A DNA stretch of 64,000 bases from Ophiura sarsii (GCA_035610835.1 CM069459.1:28911570-28975569), one strand, 5' to 3'. Numbered from the stretch's first letter, positions 46,408 through 58,898 are shown. A program made the numbers and translations. The notes: generated by a model from the sequence alone, not told the origin.

Positions 46408-48835
46408 GTAAGCTTTTGATAAAAATATGATTTTTTTTTTCCTTCCAGATTTTGTAGATTTGGTGTATTTTTTATGTCTGTAGAGTGTGCATGCCATATT
46501 AGGGTATTAAGCATGTATATGTGCATGGATTTTTATAATTTTAGTTTTTTAATTATTTGGCGGAGTGTGTGGAGGTATTAATGGGTAAATAGTTACTTAG
46601 ATCATCAGAATTGCTTGATTATCATTATTTAAACAAAGATTATGTGTGTTTTTAACTAATATCTTATTTACATACATACATTTCTGTTGGGTTAATAAGC
46701 TTATCTCCATAGCAACCATATCTGTAAGGAATTATTGCAACCGTATAAGGAATTGAATCACAGATATGATGATTTTAAGAGAGAGAAAAAGTATTTAAAA
46801 ATTAATAAGGGCCAAATGCAAATTAATTCTTCATATCCAAAGTTGATTCCAATATGATTTTTATAAGTTGTACGGCAGTATGCGGTGCGTGTGATCGGAC
46901 ATTATTTATAGCTCATGGATAAATGGACGGAGATCTTTTGGAATGTGACCCGCGTGTTTGATCCAACTGGGCTGCTATTTACAGGCAAAATATCTTGATG
47001 GCCAAAACATCAGTGGGTGGTAATGGCGTTCCAGGGTAATCAAAGCATTTTGAAGTCTAATTAACACATACTTAACGAATTCTGGTGGCACTTTATTATA
47101 CATTCTTGTTTTTAAATACGGCTAGACACAAATGTTGAACATAAAAAACTCATTAATCTGCCTTACTAATCATTACAAAAGGGAAATATGCTGTATATTT
47201 AGTAGATTGCTTTAAATATCAAACACAATTGTTCTATTCATGAGAATATAATTTTTTTTCTTCATTTTTCATTTTTGTATTTTGACATTTAGGTCATGAC
47301 CTTTTACATTTATTATGTAATTGGGTGACCTGTAGGTGAACTGCGAGTTTCATTTATAAAGGTTTACACCAGTTGTTAAGATATGTATTGGCGCTTGTCA
47401 CATCTGATCATGAAATAAAAATCATTTATCTTCACGATGATAAGTAATAGTTCAATTATCGATATTGTTCTGGAGAGTTTTATTTATTCATCAAAAGCGC
47501 TAATTTGATTTTATGGGATTATTTTTCTTCAACTTTTTTCTAATAATTGGAGTTAATCACCATAGAGGAAATGCTGGTTATACTTAAATCATTTGTTTAA
47601 ATGTTGCGCTTTCTTACGCTTAGTTTATTTAAACATGCTGATTTCACCAAAGTGATCGGCCTTTTTTCAGGGTGTGAAAGCTCAGATTTAAATCTGATTT
47701 CAGACTTTTTATTGTTTAGTTTCAGCTCTATTTTTGCACTTGCTTTGTACTTAAGTGTAGGAGCTTTCAAAGTTTTTCATTTTCTTTCTTTTTTCTTTTT
47801 AAAATTTGTAGTCACTCACAGCCCTGCTTTTTGAAAAGTGGAAACATTTTAAAATTAAAATGTTTTGTAACATATTTCTCCCATATTTTTCTGATAGTTT
47901 TGTAATTTGTAATACCTCCGAAAGCTCATTTAAATTAATGTTTGCTAGTTAGTAAACCCCATGCATGCTACGCTAACTATATGCTTATTCTTAGTGCATG
48001 TGGATGCCAAACACAGGGGAACCACTCAAATATCAGGTTGTATATGTTTTTAACGAGATATTTCAATTAGGGAGAGGGGGATATGACCCTATCATAAAAG
48101 GTGTGTATGCTAAAGAACCAGTAAACAACGGGAGTAGGCTTGTTTGTATTCATTTAAATGGAATTCTTTTGAATATGGTTTTGAAAATCTGAATTTCTGG
48201 AATATTGTTTCTCCTCTACAATAATGAAAGTAGAGGGCGCAATTTCTGAAAATGGGGGGTTGGGGCAAAAATAACAGATTTAAGTTATTTATATTGACTA
48301 AGAAAAAGGGAAAGTTTTACACAATCCATTTAGTTTCTTGCGATTTTTTGGTGAGAAATCTTAATATGAACTGCAGATTCTTGGATTCGCTCAGAAATTG
48401 TGAAAATAGAGGTGCAGCACAAAAGGATGGGTTAGTTTAACCCAGTTATAGAGTTAAATATCAAAGGGTATGGATAGTTTAAAAGGGTCATAGAAGCAAA
48501 CAAAAGGTTAAATACTATATAAGTGTATTTGTTTGTGTACAAATATTTTTACTAACATTTTAATTGAAGCAAGATGAATATTTAGGTAATTGATTAATTT
48601 CACCGTGCTTTGTTTCTTGTGTGAGGCCCATTACACTTAAGTAGCATTTGGCTGTTTGTAATTTTGGCCTTAGAATTTTTAATCCTAAAATTTGTGAAAA
48701 TTAAACCCTCGCAAAATGAACCTACTTTTTCTACAGTACTTAGTGCAAAACATTTGTCTTCAAATGCCCCAAGCGCCATATGATACTTCTAGTCATATTT
48801 GCTGCTACTAGTGGTAGGCGTCTGTTGCTTGCTTC
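46408..48835. other. Non-coding interval, possibly intron
   Basis: No further exon recognised. AT-rich with frequent Tn and TTTAAAT; would be the left part of the intron joining 46407 to 52877. Confidence 0.4.
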
Positions 48836-48956
48836 GCCATTGGTAACATTGTATAATGCACGTCTTACACTACTATCACGGCTGGCTAGTAGGCTGCCCG
48901 TGGGTGGGGGTACCTAAGAATGGAGGGATATGTTGATTGCAAGTTATAAGCACCTA

Positions 48957-50046
48957 CAGGCTGTCCCAAAATGATTAGTACCCATCGATGCCCAAAGTTA
49001 AATATTTTTTGTTTTGTCATCATCAAAGTCAATGAGATTAGATCTGGTTTTTTAAAAATCATATTTGCTATGCTGTACCCTTTCATTAGAATTTTAGATC
49101 ATGAATATCGGACTTATTTTAATGAAGTTACACTCCATTGTGTAAGACATGGTGATTTCACCTTTTTGGCAAAGTGCAAAAAAATGTGTTTTTAAACAGC
49201 TTGTTTGAAAGAAACTAATACATTCTCCTAATCTCTTGTCTGCTAAAACCTTTGGTTCCTTTCTATTTTAAACTGCCGTTGTATTATATTGTTGTTTAAT
49301 ATTTCATCATTTTGATTCAATTTGAAGAGTAAAAATGGATTGCCACGCATGAGCGACCCCAAGCTTTGTTTCTATAATGAGCTAGTTTTAAAGCCTAAAC
49401 TTGAGGGACATTTAAACCGGTAAAGACGTAGTCATGGGTAATTAGCAGTGGCTTAGACTTTTTCATATTGGGGATGCAATTTCCTACAAACTTGGTAAAA
49501 ATGATATAGTTCCTTAGTGTTTAACCTCACAAAATCCATTCTCCAATGTGAAAATGAAATCTAAGCCACTGGTGATTCACCAAATACCACTTCATTTAGA
49601 AGTCCCTAAACACGTGTCAAATAAAACAATGCATGGGGTCACTCAAGTGTGACAAACTTCTTTTATCCGTGAAATTGAATTAAGAAAAATGAATTAATAA
49701 TGCATTGAACACCCATAACTAATAAAAGTTACAACAGAAAGACATGCATGATTATATTGAGTAGACAAGAGATAATATCGAGAATACACAAGTTTCTTTC
49801 AAACAAGCTGTAATAGCACACACATTTTTTAGCACTTCGTCAAAAAGGTGAAATCACCATGTTTTACATATTGGAGTGTATCTTGAGTTCAATAAATCCG
49901 ATATTCATGATCTAAAATTTTGATAAAATAGTACAGTATGACAAAGATGATGTAAAAACAACGGATCTAATCCCATCGATTTTGATGATGACAAAAATGA
50001 TTGAACTTTAGGCATCGATGGGTACTAATCATTTTGGGACAGCCTG
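48957..50046. mobile_element. TA-flanked element with very long TIRs (about 285 bp)
   Basis: TA + CAGGCTGTCCCAAAATGATT at the left mirrors AATCATTTTGGGACAGCCTG + TA at the right, and the match extends inward with mismatches to about 49245 and from about 49760 (TGGTGATTTCACCTTTTTGG; CAGCTTGTTTGAAAGAAACT). The host 173-bp unit supplies the empty site. In the centre a second inverted pair (CAGTGGCTTAGA, 49447-49572) forms an inner foldback. No transposase; Tc1/mariner-type by its TA target. Confidence 0.85.
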
Positions 50047-50838
50047 TATGTGAATGAAAACAAGGATTTTTTTCAGATTGCAATACTATGCTTAGGGTTA
50101 ATGACCATTGGGAACATTTTCTAAGGCATGTCTTGCACTACTACTACCATAGGTGACTGGTCAGCTGCCCGGGGGTTGGGGTGGACCTCTGATATAAAGG
50201 TGTAAGCATGTATGTGAATGATAATAAGGATTTAAGTGGGGTTGTTCAGATTGCAATACTATGCTTAGGGTAAATCATCACTGGTAACATTTTCTAAGGC
50301 ATGTCTTGCACTACTACTACCATAGGTGACTGGTCAGCTGCCCGGGGGTTGGGGTGGACCTCTGATATAAAGTTGTAAGCATGTATGTGAATGACAATAA
50401 GGATTTAAGTGGGGTTGTTCAGATTGCAATACTATGCTTAGGGTAAATCATCACTGGTAACATTTTCTAAGGCATGTCTTGCACTACTACTACCATAGGT
50501 GACTGGTCAGCTGCCCGGGGGTTGGGGTGGACCTCTGATATAAAGGTGTAAGCATGTATGTGAATGACAATAAGGATTTAAGTGGGGTTGTTTAGATTGC
50601 AATACTATGCTTAGGGTAAATCATCACTGGTAACATTTTCTAACGCATGTCTTGCACTACTACTACCATAGGTGACTGGTCAGCTGCCCGGGGGTTGGGG
50701 TGGACCTCTGATATAAAGTTGTAAGCATGTATGTGAATGACAATAAGGATTTAAGTGGGGTTGTTTAGATTGCAATACTATGCTTAGGGTAAATCATCAC
50801 TGGTAACATTTTCTAAGGCATGTCTTGCACTACTACTA

Positions 50839-51364
50839 CAGGCTGTATCAAAATGATTTGTACTCTGATATGTTCCATTTTCAAAAAAGCATTAAAAATA
50901 TAAAATCTCTGATAAATACAATATTTTTGATTTTAATAAATAGGGAATTATGTCAACTTATTGATCTGATAATCTGAAGATAATTGGCTGTTGTTTCTGA
51001 CCGCTATTGTCATTCAAATGAAGATCGACGTAATCATGGTTTTACTCGCAGCAACGCAAATTTAATAGGTTCACTGCACAAACTCTTTATAAGTAGTGAA
51101 TATATGAGTGCAGTCAGGAGGAACTTTGAATTGTGCGCTTCAGATCTAACGTTTCGATGAAAATGATAAAAACACCAATATTCCTTTAAAAGCTTGTAAA
51201 TTCTGAAAAAAATGTTCGATTGTCGTAAATCAAAATTCTTAGAAAAGATGAAACTTCAATAATTTTGCATATAGAAGCAAAATGGTCTAAATGGTTCGTA
51301 ACATATCAAAAAAAAATCTGAAAAACTGATTAGACCACGGTACAAATCTTTTTGATACAGCCTG
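50839..51364. mobile_element. TA-flanked TIR element in the 173-bp array
   Basis: TA + CAGGCTGTATCAAAATGATT opens and ATCTTTTTGATACAGCCTG + TA closes it. The unit CTACTACTACCATAGGTG is split exactly at TA and resumes on the right, proving the insertion. 526 bp, no intact ORF; its ends share CAGGCTGT with the neighbouring 48957 element, so the two are related. Confidence 0.88.
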
Positions 51365-51809
51365 TACCATAGGTGACTGGTCAGCTGCTGGGGGGGGGGG
51401 GGGGGGACATCTCTGATATTATAAAGTTGTAAGCATGTATGTGAATGACAATTAATTATGGGGGTTTTCAACCCCTTCTTGACCTTCGCCAAAAGTAATG
51501 ATGGACATTTTTTCTTTTCATATCAAAGTGCACAACAAATCCTGATGAAATCTGAGCGTCTCTTAAATTTTGCCTCTATATTGACCACTGACCCTAAGGA
51601 ACCCCTTCTTGACGTTTTACCCAAAAAAATGGCAACAGTGATGATGGACGCTTTTCTTTTCATATCAAAGGGCATAACAAATGTCTCTTAAATGTTGGCC
51701 TTAATTTGACCATTGATCCTCTGTGACCCTTTGCAACCAATTAAACAAAAACCCACTAATAACCCATCCATGGATAATTATAAAGGATCTATATTGGATC
51801 TATATTGGG

Positions 51810-52056
51810 TTAACACTTTCCATGTAGCTATTAATTAGTTACCATACAAAACAGATTTTCCAAAACAGTTCCCAACTTCCAAAGTCATATTTCAAGAATT
51901 ACAGAATCAATACCAGGTATGTTTGTACTTATTTTAATGCATTTTTCATGGTGATTTTAAATATGGTAATGAAATTCAATTACATTGACATTTTTTAAAC
52001 ATTTTGTGAAATTTTGGAATGTCGTCTGCAGACGTCGGCTGCGTGGAAAGTGTTAA
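51810..52056 (-). mobile_element. TTAA-flanked MITE, copy 4, full length (247 bp)
   Basis: TTAACACTTTCCATGTAGC at left, GGCTGCGTGGAAAGTGTTAA at right, with the CTGCAGAC motif at the right, so it is inverted relative to 28554-28800. Same length as that copy. Lies about 820 bases before the Ig exon, within the possible intron. Confidence 0.85.
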
Positions 52057-52876
52057 GAAATAGAGGCTATACATCTGAGGTGCCCCATGAAATGCTTCGT
52101 CCCACCCAACGTATTAATGTGATTTCAGAGCATATTCTCGGGTGTGTTATTCTTAATGTGTTGGTGTATGTTCTCACTCGATCAAAATTCGGCTCTATCT
52201 TTATGTTAGGTGTCACGAAACTAGTCTAGCATGAAAACGTCATTCAGGATTATGAGCTCTATTCCGTATAACGCCTCCATGATGTTTTTACCCTTGACAT
52301 CCTACACTAACTCTGCCTCCTAACATATAGGTAACACCACAAATTCTGGCAAACTGATGCATCTAGCACTGTAGTGTGCCCTGACATCAAGTTTGTACTT
52401 TCTGTTTCTGTTTCGGTTAAGTCGGTATGCGCAGATAAACTGTACTTCACCAACTTTAGATGGGCCGGGTTATAACCACCTGAGCACTGCCTGCCTATCC
52501 ATCGGTGTTTACGATTGGTTAATTGGATGATATACTCACTGAATAACCAATTACAATACTGCTTCTAGAATATTTCACTCCCATCTTTATCAGGGGTACA
52601 ATCTTTTAAAACAATGTTTCTGATTGGTGCAACACATGATGTATCATTCTTTCTGACCAATCGGCAGGTAGTTTTCAAAGGGTTAAGGGTGCTATGTAGC
52701 TCCAACTACTCTCATCATTGATTAATCATTTATCTTTCACCAGAGTAGGCGAGTACACATAAACGCTGAAAACCCCCATGTTCTCTGACGAGATTTGAAC
52801 CAGTAACCGTTGCATCAGATTCTACTATCATCATCCATTCTTAATATTTTTATTTTTATTCTCTTTCCATGTACAG

Positions 52877-53211
52877 CACCTATCTTCACCCAAGAGATGT
52901 GTGACTGCGACACATGCGAAGGCAGCGGAGTCATGTTCCAGGTTAAAGTAGAGGGCGCCGAGGAAATCACATGGCAATGTGAAGGTGAAAATATTGACTT
53001 TGATGCAGAGAAACGATACACAACAGAAGAGGATGATGATGGTGTCTATAAGCTACTCATATCAGAGGTGGATGTGGACGACACAGATACATCATATCAA
53101 TGTGTAGCCAAAAATGCGGTGGGTCAAACCATAGTTGAAGCGAATATCTATGTAGAAGAAATGCCAGAGCACGTAAAGGAGCTTATTCAGATGAAAGAGC
53201 ACAAACACTGA
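52877..53211 (+). CDS. Terminal exon encoding one I-set immunoglobulin domain
   Basis: A T-rich tract and CATGTACAG (ending 52876) form a strong acceptor; the exon opens in phase 1 and runs to TGA at 53209-53211. It encodes about 111 residues: APIFTQEM, a GVMFQVKVEG B strand, the EITWQCEG tryptophan, an acidic loop, DGVYKLLISEVDVDD, the invariant D-x-x-x-YQCVAKNAVG motif, and a final strand EANIYVEE, then a charged tail ending KEHKH. This is the I-set fold of muscle and cytoskeletal proteins (MLCK/telokin, titin, palladin). The first canonical Cys is replaced (FQVKV where FxCKV is usual), typical of intracellular domains that need no disulphide. It may be the last exon of a large gene, or pair with the start exon at 46395 into a 115-residue single-Ig protein. 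The upstream ATG at 52810 lies in the intron. Confidence 0.85.
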
Positions 53212-53268
53212 GGACAGAGAACTGTTAGCAAATACTTCACGTTCAGTGTCAATTTTCATAGACTTTAT

Positions 53269-53274
53269 AATAAA
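53269..53274 (+). terminator. Polyadenylation signal AATAAA behind the Ig exon
   Basis: AATAAA lies 58 bases after the stop codon. A second AATAAA at 53491-53496 could be used alternatively. Confidence 0.6.
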
Positions 53275-56200
53275 CATCACGCTGTGCCAGGGCTTCCTCT
53301 TAAGGATGCAGGTCAACAAGGGACTCTGTTGCTTTCTGCTGCTCCCCACATACAGACACTCGCCAACCCTGCAGCGCCCTCTTTAGGATGCTCGCATTGG
53401 TGCACGCCATCATATTGCTTAGTATGAGCAGATCAGCCGTATGTGCGAAGAAGCAGAAAAACTCTAGGGACTTAATACAATATGGTATCAAATAAACATA
53501 ACAAATATGTATTTAAAGCTGAGCTTGGTTTCAGAAAGTAGCATTGTGTACTACTCTGATATGATATCCATTTGAATTGGTTAATGGATTGATTGATTGA
53601 TTGATTGATAGATCTAATCAAGCAGGAATTTACAAACAGCTTTGTTTTATTTAAATACCAAGCAAAATAAATAAGGACATCTCAAAATGTTCCAATGAGA
53701 CATGAAGGTATACCCATATGCATTGACTTGTACATTCGTTACTTTGCTGAAAATCCCCCCTCCCCCACTACCCCCCTGTCCTCTTGTTCACCCCAGCCCT
53801 TTCATTCCCCCTTTGTCTTTTGTCCAAGTGGAAATTAAAACAAGCGCTTAATAATAGTTTTGTACCAGAGTCAATTTATTCAATCAACCTATACATGGGT
53901 AAGCCATGTTCTTTGTGTTTTTAACAAATTGACGCAAGTGTGTGATCATCCATTTGGATGTCTATATGATAGTAAAACATGGCTTAATTCAGGTGAACTT
54001 TAAAACTACATCCCTGATATACAAAACCATCAGTTCCAGTCACTGGAATGGAATAACCATCTCTATTGTTAGGCGCGTCTTACAGGTGTTCTAAAAGCAA
54101 ACATTGCCCTCGTTTGTCCATTATAAGACAAATTTGAAGAGGTTCTTGTGTGACATCTATAGCAATGTTTGTAACAGACCCAAATGTTGTCCAATTCTTG
54201 TTAATGTTGTGTCATTGGACTCGTCCATTTCAGGCCCTAAATAAGTGTTTTAAAAAAAGTCAGGTATTTTGTATACCATTAAAAACAAATATCATTAATG
54301 TGGCTGCCTGAGACATCACAGTACCACATTGAATTCTGTTTTTGTATTTAAAAAATAAAGCGACAGAGCTAATAATGCAGTATCAAATTAGAAAAGACAA
54401 ATGAACAAATGAAATCTTTCGGATTTTAGTTATTATTTGAAAACGTTGATTGATAGAAAGCTATCAAATGTATGTCTGATGAAATTTTGAAATGGTTACG
54501 TTTACGTTGACACCGTCAACAATTCAATAAACATTTTGATTCTTTCGGAAAAAATAAACGTATTTATAGTTGTCTATATAAGATGGGGATAAGGAAAACA
54601 TAAAAAGATGCATCTTTATAGTATCTATACAAGATGCGATAAGAGGGTGTTATTATCTAAATAAATGTTGTTCTTTTTTCGTCTGGTGGACACCTGCATG
54701 GTGCCTTCGCGACAAAAAAGAATAACATTTATTTTCTGACAATAAAATGATATTTATTGTATGTAAAGTGGCAAGAGAATCTGTACATGTATCATGACAA
54801 ATATTTTGCTTTGTAGTAGTGAAGTAGTAGTAAGTTTCAGTTTGTAAGTTTTCTCACAGAGCTGAAACTGAATCTACGAGACAATCAATCTATGTGTGCT
54901 GTGAGCTAACTTTAGCTTTGTAGATTAAAAAACCGCCCTCCCTTTCAGTAAAACTAGTAGTCCTATTCTCTTTAAATGTTTATGGATTAACTTAAGTACG
55001 TGCATTTTCAGTCTAGCTGCATTATATATGCAATGAAAATACGAACAGTCAGAAAGTCAGTCGGATATTACAAAGGAGTTTGTTGGTTACGACTCCCTGA
55101 TTTATATTATAGGTTGTAGGTTTTTCTACCAGACTTTAATGTGTTTTCTGTTTCGTTTTATTTTGAGTTTTACATTTAACTTGCGCTCGACTGGAGTTGT
55201 TCATAGGAGACGAGACGGAAGAGTAACGCTAGAGTTACGAGCACTAAATCATTATAGTATAAACATCGCATGCTGTACGCAACAATGCGGAATAATGCTG
55301 GATTCTGCAGCGGAGGATTGCTATTCTTGAGTTCCTTTCTTTTATTTTTGCTCTGTATGTAGCTTTCTTTTTTTGATAACGATTGTATAATAAGAAGAAG
55401 AAAAAAAATTACAAAAAAATGAGTATTAACCGAATGAAAAACGTTTCATTTTTATTAACTTTGTGCCTTTTTGACTTGCCTTGGTAACACCACTGTATGC
55501 ACTTAAGTAGATCTAGAAATCCATTGTTTATTGCAATAACACATGATGAAATTGCACGACGCTTTGACTCTGCGTGCGTGTGGTGTCTTATTTTAGCGTA
55601 AACCAGCACCGTACGCTAACATATCGCACCTACGTTTGGCGCGCGCGTAAAGTCACGTAAAGTCTCAATTTCAATCTGAAAAAAAAATTATCATATGCAA
55701 TTTTTATTAATCATTAATGTGTACTGTCTATAGCAATATCAACCTAATAATTTATTTAATTCATAGTTAGTATTAAGATGATTATTTATTGAACTTAAAC
55801 GGAGATGTTTGCCAATCAATTATTAATATTTATTACACACAAGTGTTAGTGTGTGTAACTACTTATATGGAAGAATACGATATGTATGTCTCACTGACTG
55901 AATGGGGAGGATTTCAAAGGAACTTTCCCCTCGTGTCGAATTTGGGGTTATAAAATCAAAATCAGGCTGGGATGTTTTACGAGTATATTTGATGGCGACA
56001 TCAAAAAATGTATTATAAATGATACCGTTGGCGTGCTTGGTCATAATATGCATATATCTATTGTGGATTTTCTCTTTAATGATACAAAACTAAACAATCT
56101 AAATAATAATAATGAGAGTTTTCATGTTAAATTTTAAAAATCTTGAGTGGGATCAAACCAGTTTGTACTGAGTACCCATTAAAAGAAAACAAGACCTTGT

Positions 56201-56300
56201 ACTGATTTGCAGTAAACATGTCGTGTCATTATCCGTTATTTTTGTCAAATTCTACAAAATTTACTGATTGATAACAGCAGAAGAAGCATTAGGATAAATG
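53275..56300. other. Non-coding interval
   Basis: No supported gene. Contains a (GATT)n run (about 53588-53608), a foldback at about 54659-54736 with 25-base arms (AAATAAATGTTGTTCTTTTT / AAAAAGAATAACATTTATTT) and GC-rich CGCGCGC at 55639. Small frames have no recognisable homology. Confidence 0.5.
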
Positions 56301-56343
56301 TGACCCATCACATCAAAACAGATCAGTTGTCGGCAAACCTTAT

Positions 56344-56680
56344 TTGTGACCTGCTCCCACAAAATGAGCGTAAAGTTGTGGCGAAGATGTTGCTGAATTG
56401 AGCTAGGATAGCATGTTATTGATTTTTGCCGTTTGTTGATAGTATGGACCAAGCCCTTCTATTTATAGCGGGATTATAAAATAAATAGCCTGGCATGGCT
56501 GGTAATACTACTCTTAAAATAAGTATACATACTGCTATTTTAAAATTCCCTATAATAGAAGGGACCATGGGTCCATACCAACAACAATTTAAACGGCAAA
56601 TCAATAACATGCTATGCTGCCTCAATTCAGCAACATCTTCACCTCAACTTTACGCTAATTTTGTGGGAGCAGGTCACATT
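56344..56680. repeat. Large foldback, arms about 145 bases
   Basis: GTGACCTGCTCCCACAAAAT at the left and ATTTTGTGGGAGCAGGTCAC at the right begin arms that pair through GCGTAAAGTTG, AGATGTTGCTGAATTGAG, ATAGCATGTTATTGATTT and GCCGTTT to a centre near 56510. Pairing is imperfect. May be the original core of the 56301-57651 element. Confidence 0.8.
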
Positions 56681-56791
56681 TGCAGAAAATTGGAAAAGAT
56701 GACGATAAAAGGTAAATAAAATGACTTTATTACCTTTCAAGCTGCATAATTTTGTTGTTTCATGTTCAATTTCAGCAAGTAAGGTGTCACT

Positions 56792-57562
56792 TTAACACTT
56801 TCCATGCGGCAGGCGTCTCTGCAGACGACATCCCAAAATTTCACAAAATGTTCAAAAATTTCAACATTATTGAATTTCAATACCATATTTGGAATCACCA
56901 CGAGAAATGCATTAAAATAAGTACAAATATGCCTAGTATTGGTTCAGTAATCCTTGAGATAGACCTTGAAAGTTGGGAAAGGTTTTCAAAAAAATCTGTT
57001 TTGTATTTGGTAAAACATATTACATATAGACCATTTCAAATTGAGATCGGAAATCTTCGGAAAAACAGGTCACGTGCAGTAGGTGCGTTGCGCGTTCTTC
57101 GCAACAGTTAATCGCATTCACAGCATTGTCCTTCCACCTCAGTGATTTACTATGTTCGCATACACGCGTGCACACATGAGAAGTAAAACGTGGAACGAGA
57201 CTATTTTGGTTTTTTTATCAACAAAGGCGCTGACGGACAAATTCCAAATGTATCGAGCAGACGGTAAAAAGTGAAAATATTACCCAAATCTCTTTCATCT
57301 CACTTGTTTTTGTAACTGAAATGCCGCAACATCAACTCTGTGAGGGAGACAATCTATCACCAACACCAGCTCAATCTACCACACGGGCAGACGGGTGAAA
57401 AACACGTTGTTTTTCTCCGGCACATGGCCATGACCTGTCAGGAGCTGACAGGTCATGGAATTAATTGAACCGAGTGTCAAACACTCGGCTAATCGTAAAC
57501 ATTCGGAACCGATCGTATATTTTCGGATTTGAAATGGTCTATAGCTGCGTGGAAAGTGTAAA
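56792..57562 (+). mobile_element. TTAA-flanked MITE, copy 5, with nested insertion
   Basis: TTAACACTTTCCATGCGGCA at left; the family sequence runs to GTAAAACATATTACATA (57026) and resumes TAGCTGCGTGGAAAGTGTAAA at 57542, where the last TTAA is mutated. Without the nested element it is about 250 bases. Confidence 0.8.
57027..57541. mobile_element. TA-flanked TIR element nested in the TTAA MITE
   Basis: TA + TAGACCATTTCAAAT and ATTTGAAATGGTCTA + TA. The host family shows a single TA at this site, so the TA is a target duplication. Interior holds two perfect hairpins: CCATGACCTGTCA/TGACAGGTCATGG (57428-57458) and CCGAGTGT/ACACTCGG (about 57469-57487). No transposase. Confidence 0.85.
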
Positions 57563-57655
57563 GACAAAGAATAACTTCAACCATGAATTGTAGATCTATT
57601 TTGTTTTCTTCATTTCTGAAGACAACTGGTCTGTTTTGATGTGATGGGTCATATA

Positions 57656-58274
57656 CAGGGTGAGTCAGAAAGAATGGGCACATGATTGGAGAAAGTGCCA
57701 CAAAAATTCCAGACCTGCATATTCAAATCCAATGATAGCGCTACAAATACCATATTTGGCTTTCATTCAAAAATAATTTTTGAATTCAACCATTGCGTCA
57801 TAATGCTACAACACTTTTAGTAGAACCCGGTATTTTTAAGCCAATCAACGGAATATTAATAACACCCAGTATTGTTGGGTGGCTGATCAGAGATGCCAAC
57901 CAATGAAACTAAAGAAAAACATGAAAAGGCACACTAATGATGGATTCAAACTCTTAAAATGATCAGAAATTAAGAGCACTGTGGAATTACGAGTAATAAA
58001 GCCTGGATAAAGGGGGGAAAGTGAAAAAGAGGCATTTCAGCCTATTCAGAAAGCGAACCCGAGTCGACCATCCCGTGGATTGGCTTCAAAATGTGGGGCT
58101 TTACGAAAATAAGTGTAGCATGATAATGCCATTGTCAAATTTTGAAATTCTTATTTTGAATGAAGGCCAAATTTATAGATCTTTAGAGTGCTACTATTGG
58201 TTTTGAATATGCATGCATACATTTTTTGTGACGCCTTTGTTAAAAAAGTGCCTGTTCTTTTTTGACTCACCCTG
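57656..58274. mobile_element. TA-flanked TIR element (CAGGGTGAGTCA family), copy 2
   Basis: TA + CAGGGTGAGTCAGAAAGAAT and TTCTTTTTTGACTCACCCTG + TA give TIRs of about 27 bases. Longer than copy 1 (2719-2970) and sharing GAACCCGGTATTTTTA and CCTGCATATT. No transposase. Confidence 0.85.
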
Positions 58275-58898
58275 TAGGTGTCCAACAGATCAACTACAAG
58301 GAGTTTTTTTTTGTTACCCTTCACTTTTTTGGTTATCTTATCTGACAATTGCACTTAAAATTAAAACTATTTTGTGTTAAAATCTTGTCCATCAGATAAC
58401 CTGCAAGGACAAACTGGATATCGGCACTGTTCTGTCAAAACCATGTATCTTTATCCGACCCTTCAGCATGTATAGAGTAAAATTACCCAATGGTATGCAT
58501 AGGAAGTGTTGCTTTATACATGTTCAGGGGCAATGGATGTGTTTTTGCGCTTGGACATGTTTAGAGCAGACTGCCCAAAGGTTATACATAGGAAGTATTA
58601 CTTTATACATCCTGAAGAACTGGATGGATATCCAGTGTAATATGCAAAGCAGATTTTTTTCATCTAGGTTTTGACAGAATAGCGACTTTATCCATCAGCA
58701 GATGGACTTAAACTCAATTTCTTTCTGAGGGAATCTAATAGTTTAGGAGATTTGATTTGTTACCATTTAACCTAACTCCCCTAAATACTATGAATTACTA
58801 CGCAAAACCCTCTCCCCAAACGCATATTGATTTGAATGATGTCATTGACCGAGCTCATATGTGGGCACGAAATTGTTACCCGGGCAAGCTTTCAAGTG
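58275..58898. other. Non-coding interval with a short duplication
   Basis: CATAGGAAGTGTTGCTTTAT and CATAGGAAGTATTACTTTAT (about 58497 and 58588) are a diverged duplicate about 90 bases apart. No supported gene. Confidence 0.5.

Larger units (their letters stand above)
48836..51440. repeat. 173-bp tandem array, interrupted twice
   Basis: CATAGGTGACTGG recurs at 50148, 50321, 50494 and 50667, spacing 173. Units carry GGTAACATTTTCTAAGGCAT, GTCTTGCACTACTACTAC, CTGCCCGGGGGTTGGGGTGG and GATTTAAGTGGGGTTGTT. A more diverged first unit lies at 48836-48955. Two TA-flanked elements (48957-50046, 50839-51364) interrupt units whose other halves are found on the far side. The last unit holds about 14 G at 51390-51404. 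Confidence 0.93.
56301..57651. mobile_element. TIR element holding a foldback and two further nested elements
   Basis: TGACCCATCACATCAAAACA-GATCAGTTGTC opens it and GACAACTGGT + CTGTTTTGATGTGATGGGTCA closes it, inverted ends of about 31 bases. Inside lie a large foldback (56344-56680), a TTAA MITE (56792-57562) and, within that MITE, a TA-flanked element (57027-57541). Another TA element begins three bases after the right end. No coding gene. Confidence 0.7.

Noticed and set aside
52810..52876. ATG at 52810 as start of a secreted Ig protein (hydrophobic leader)
   Set aside because: The hydrophobic run is the T-rich polypyrimidine tract before a strong AG acceptor; the Ig sequence begins exactly at that acceptor.
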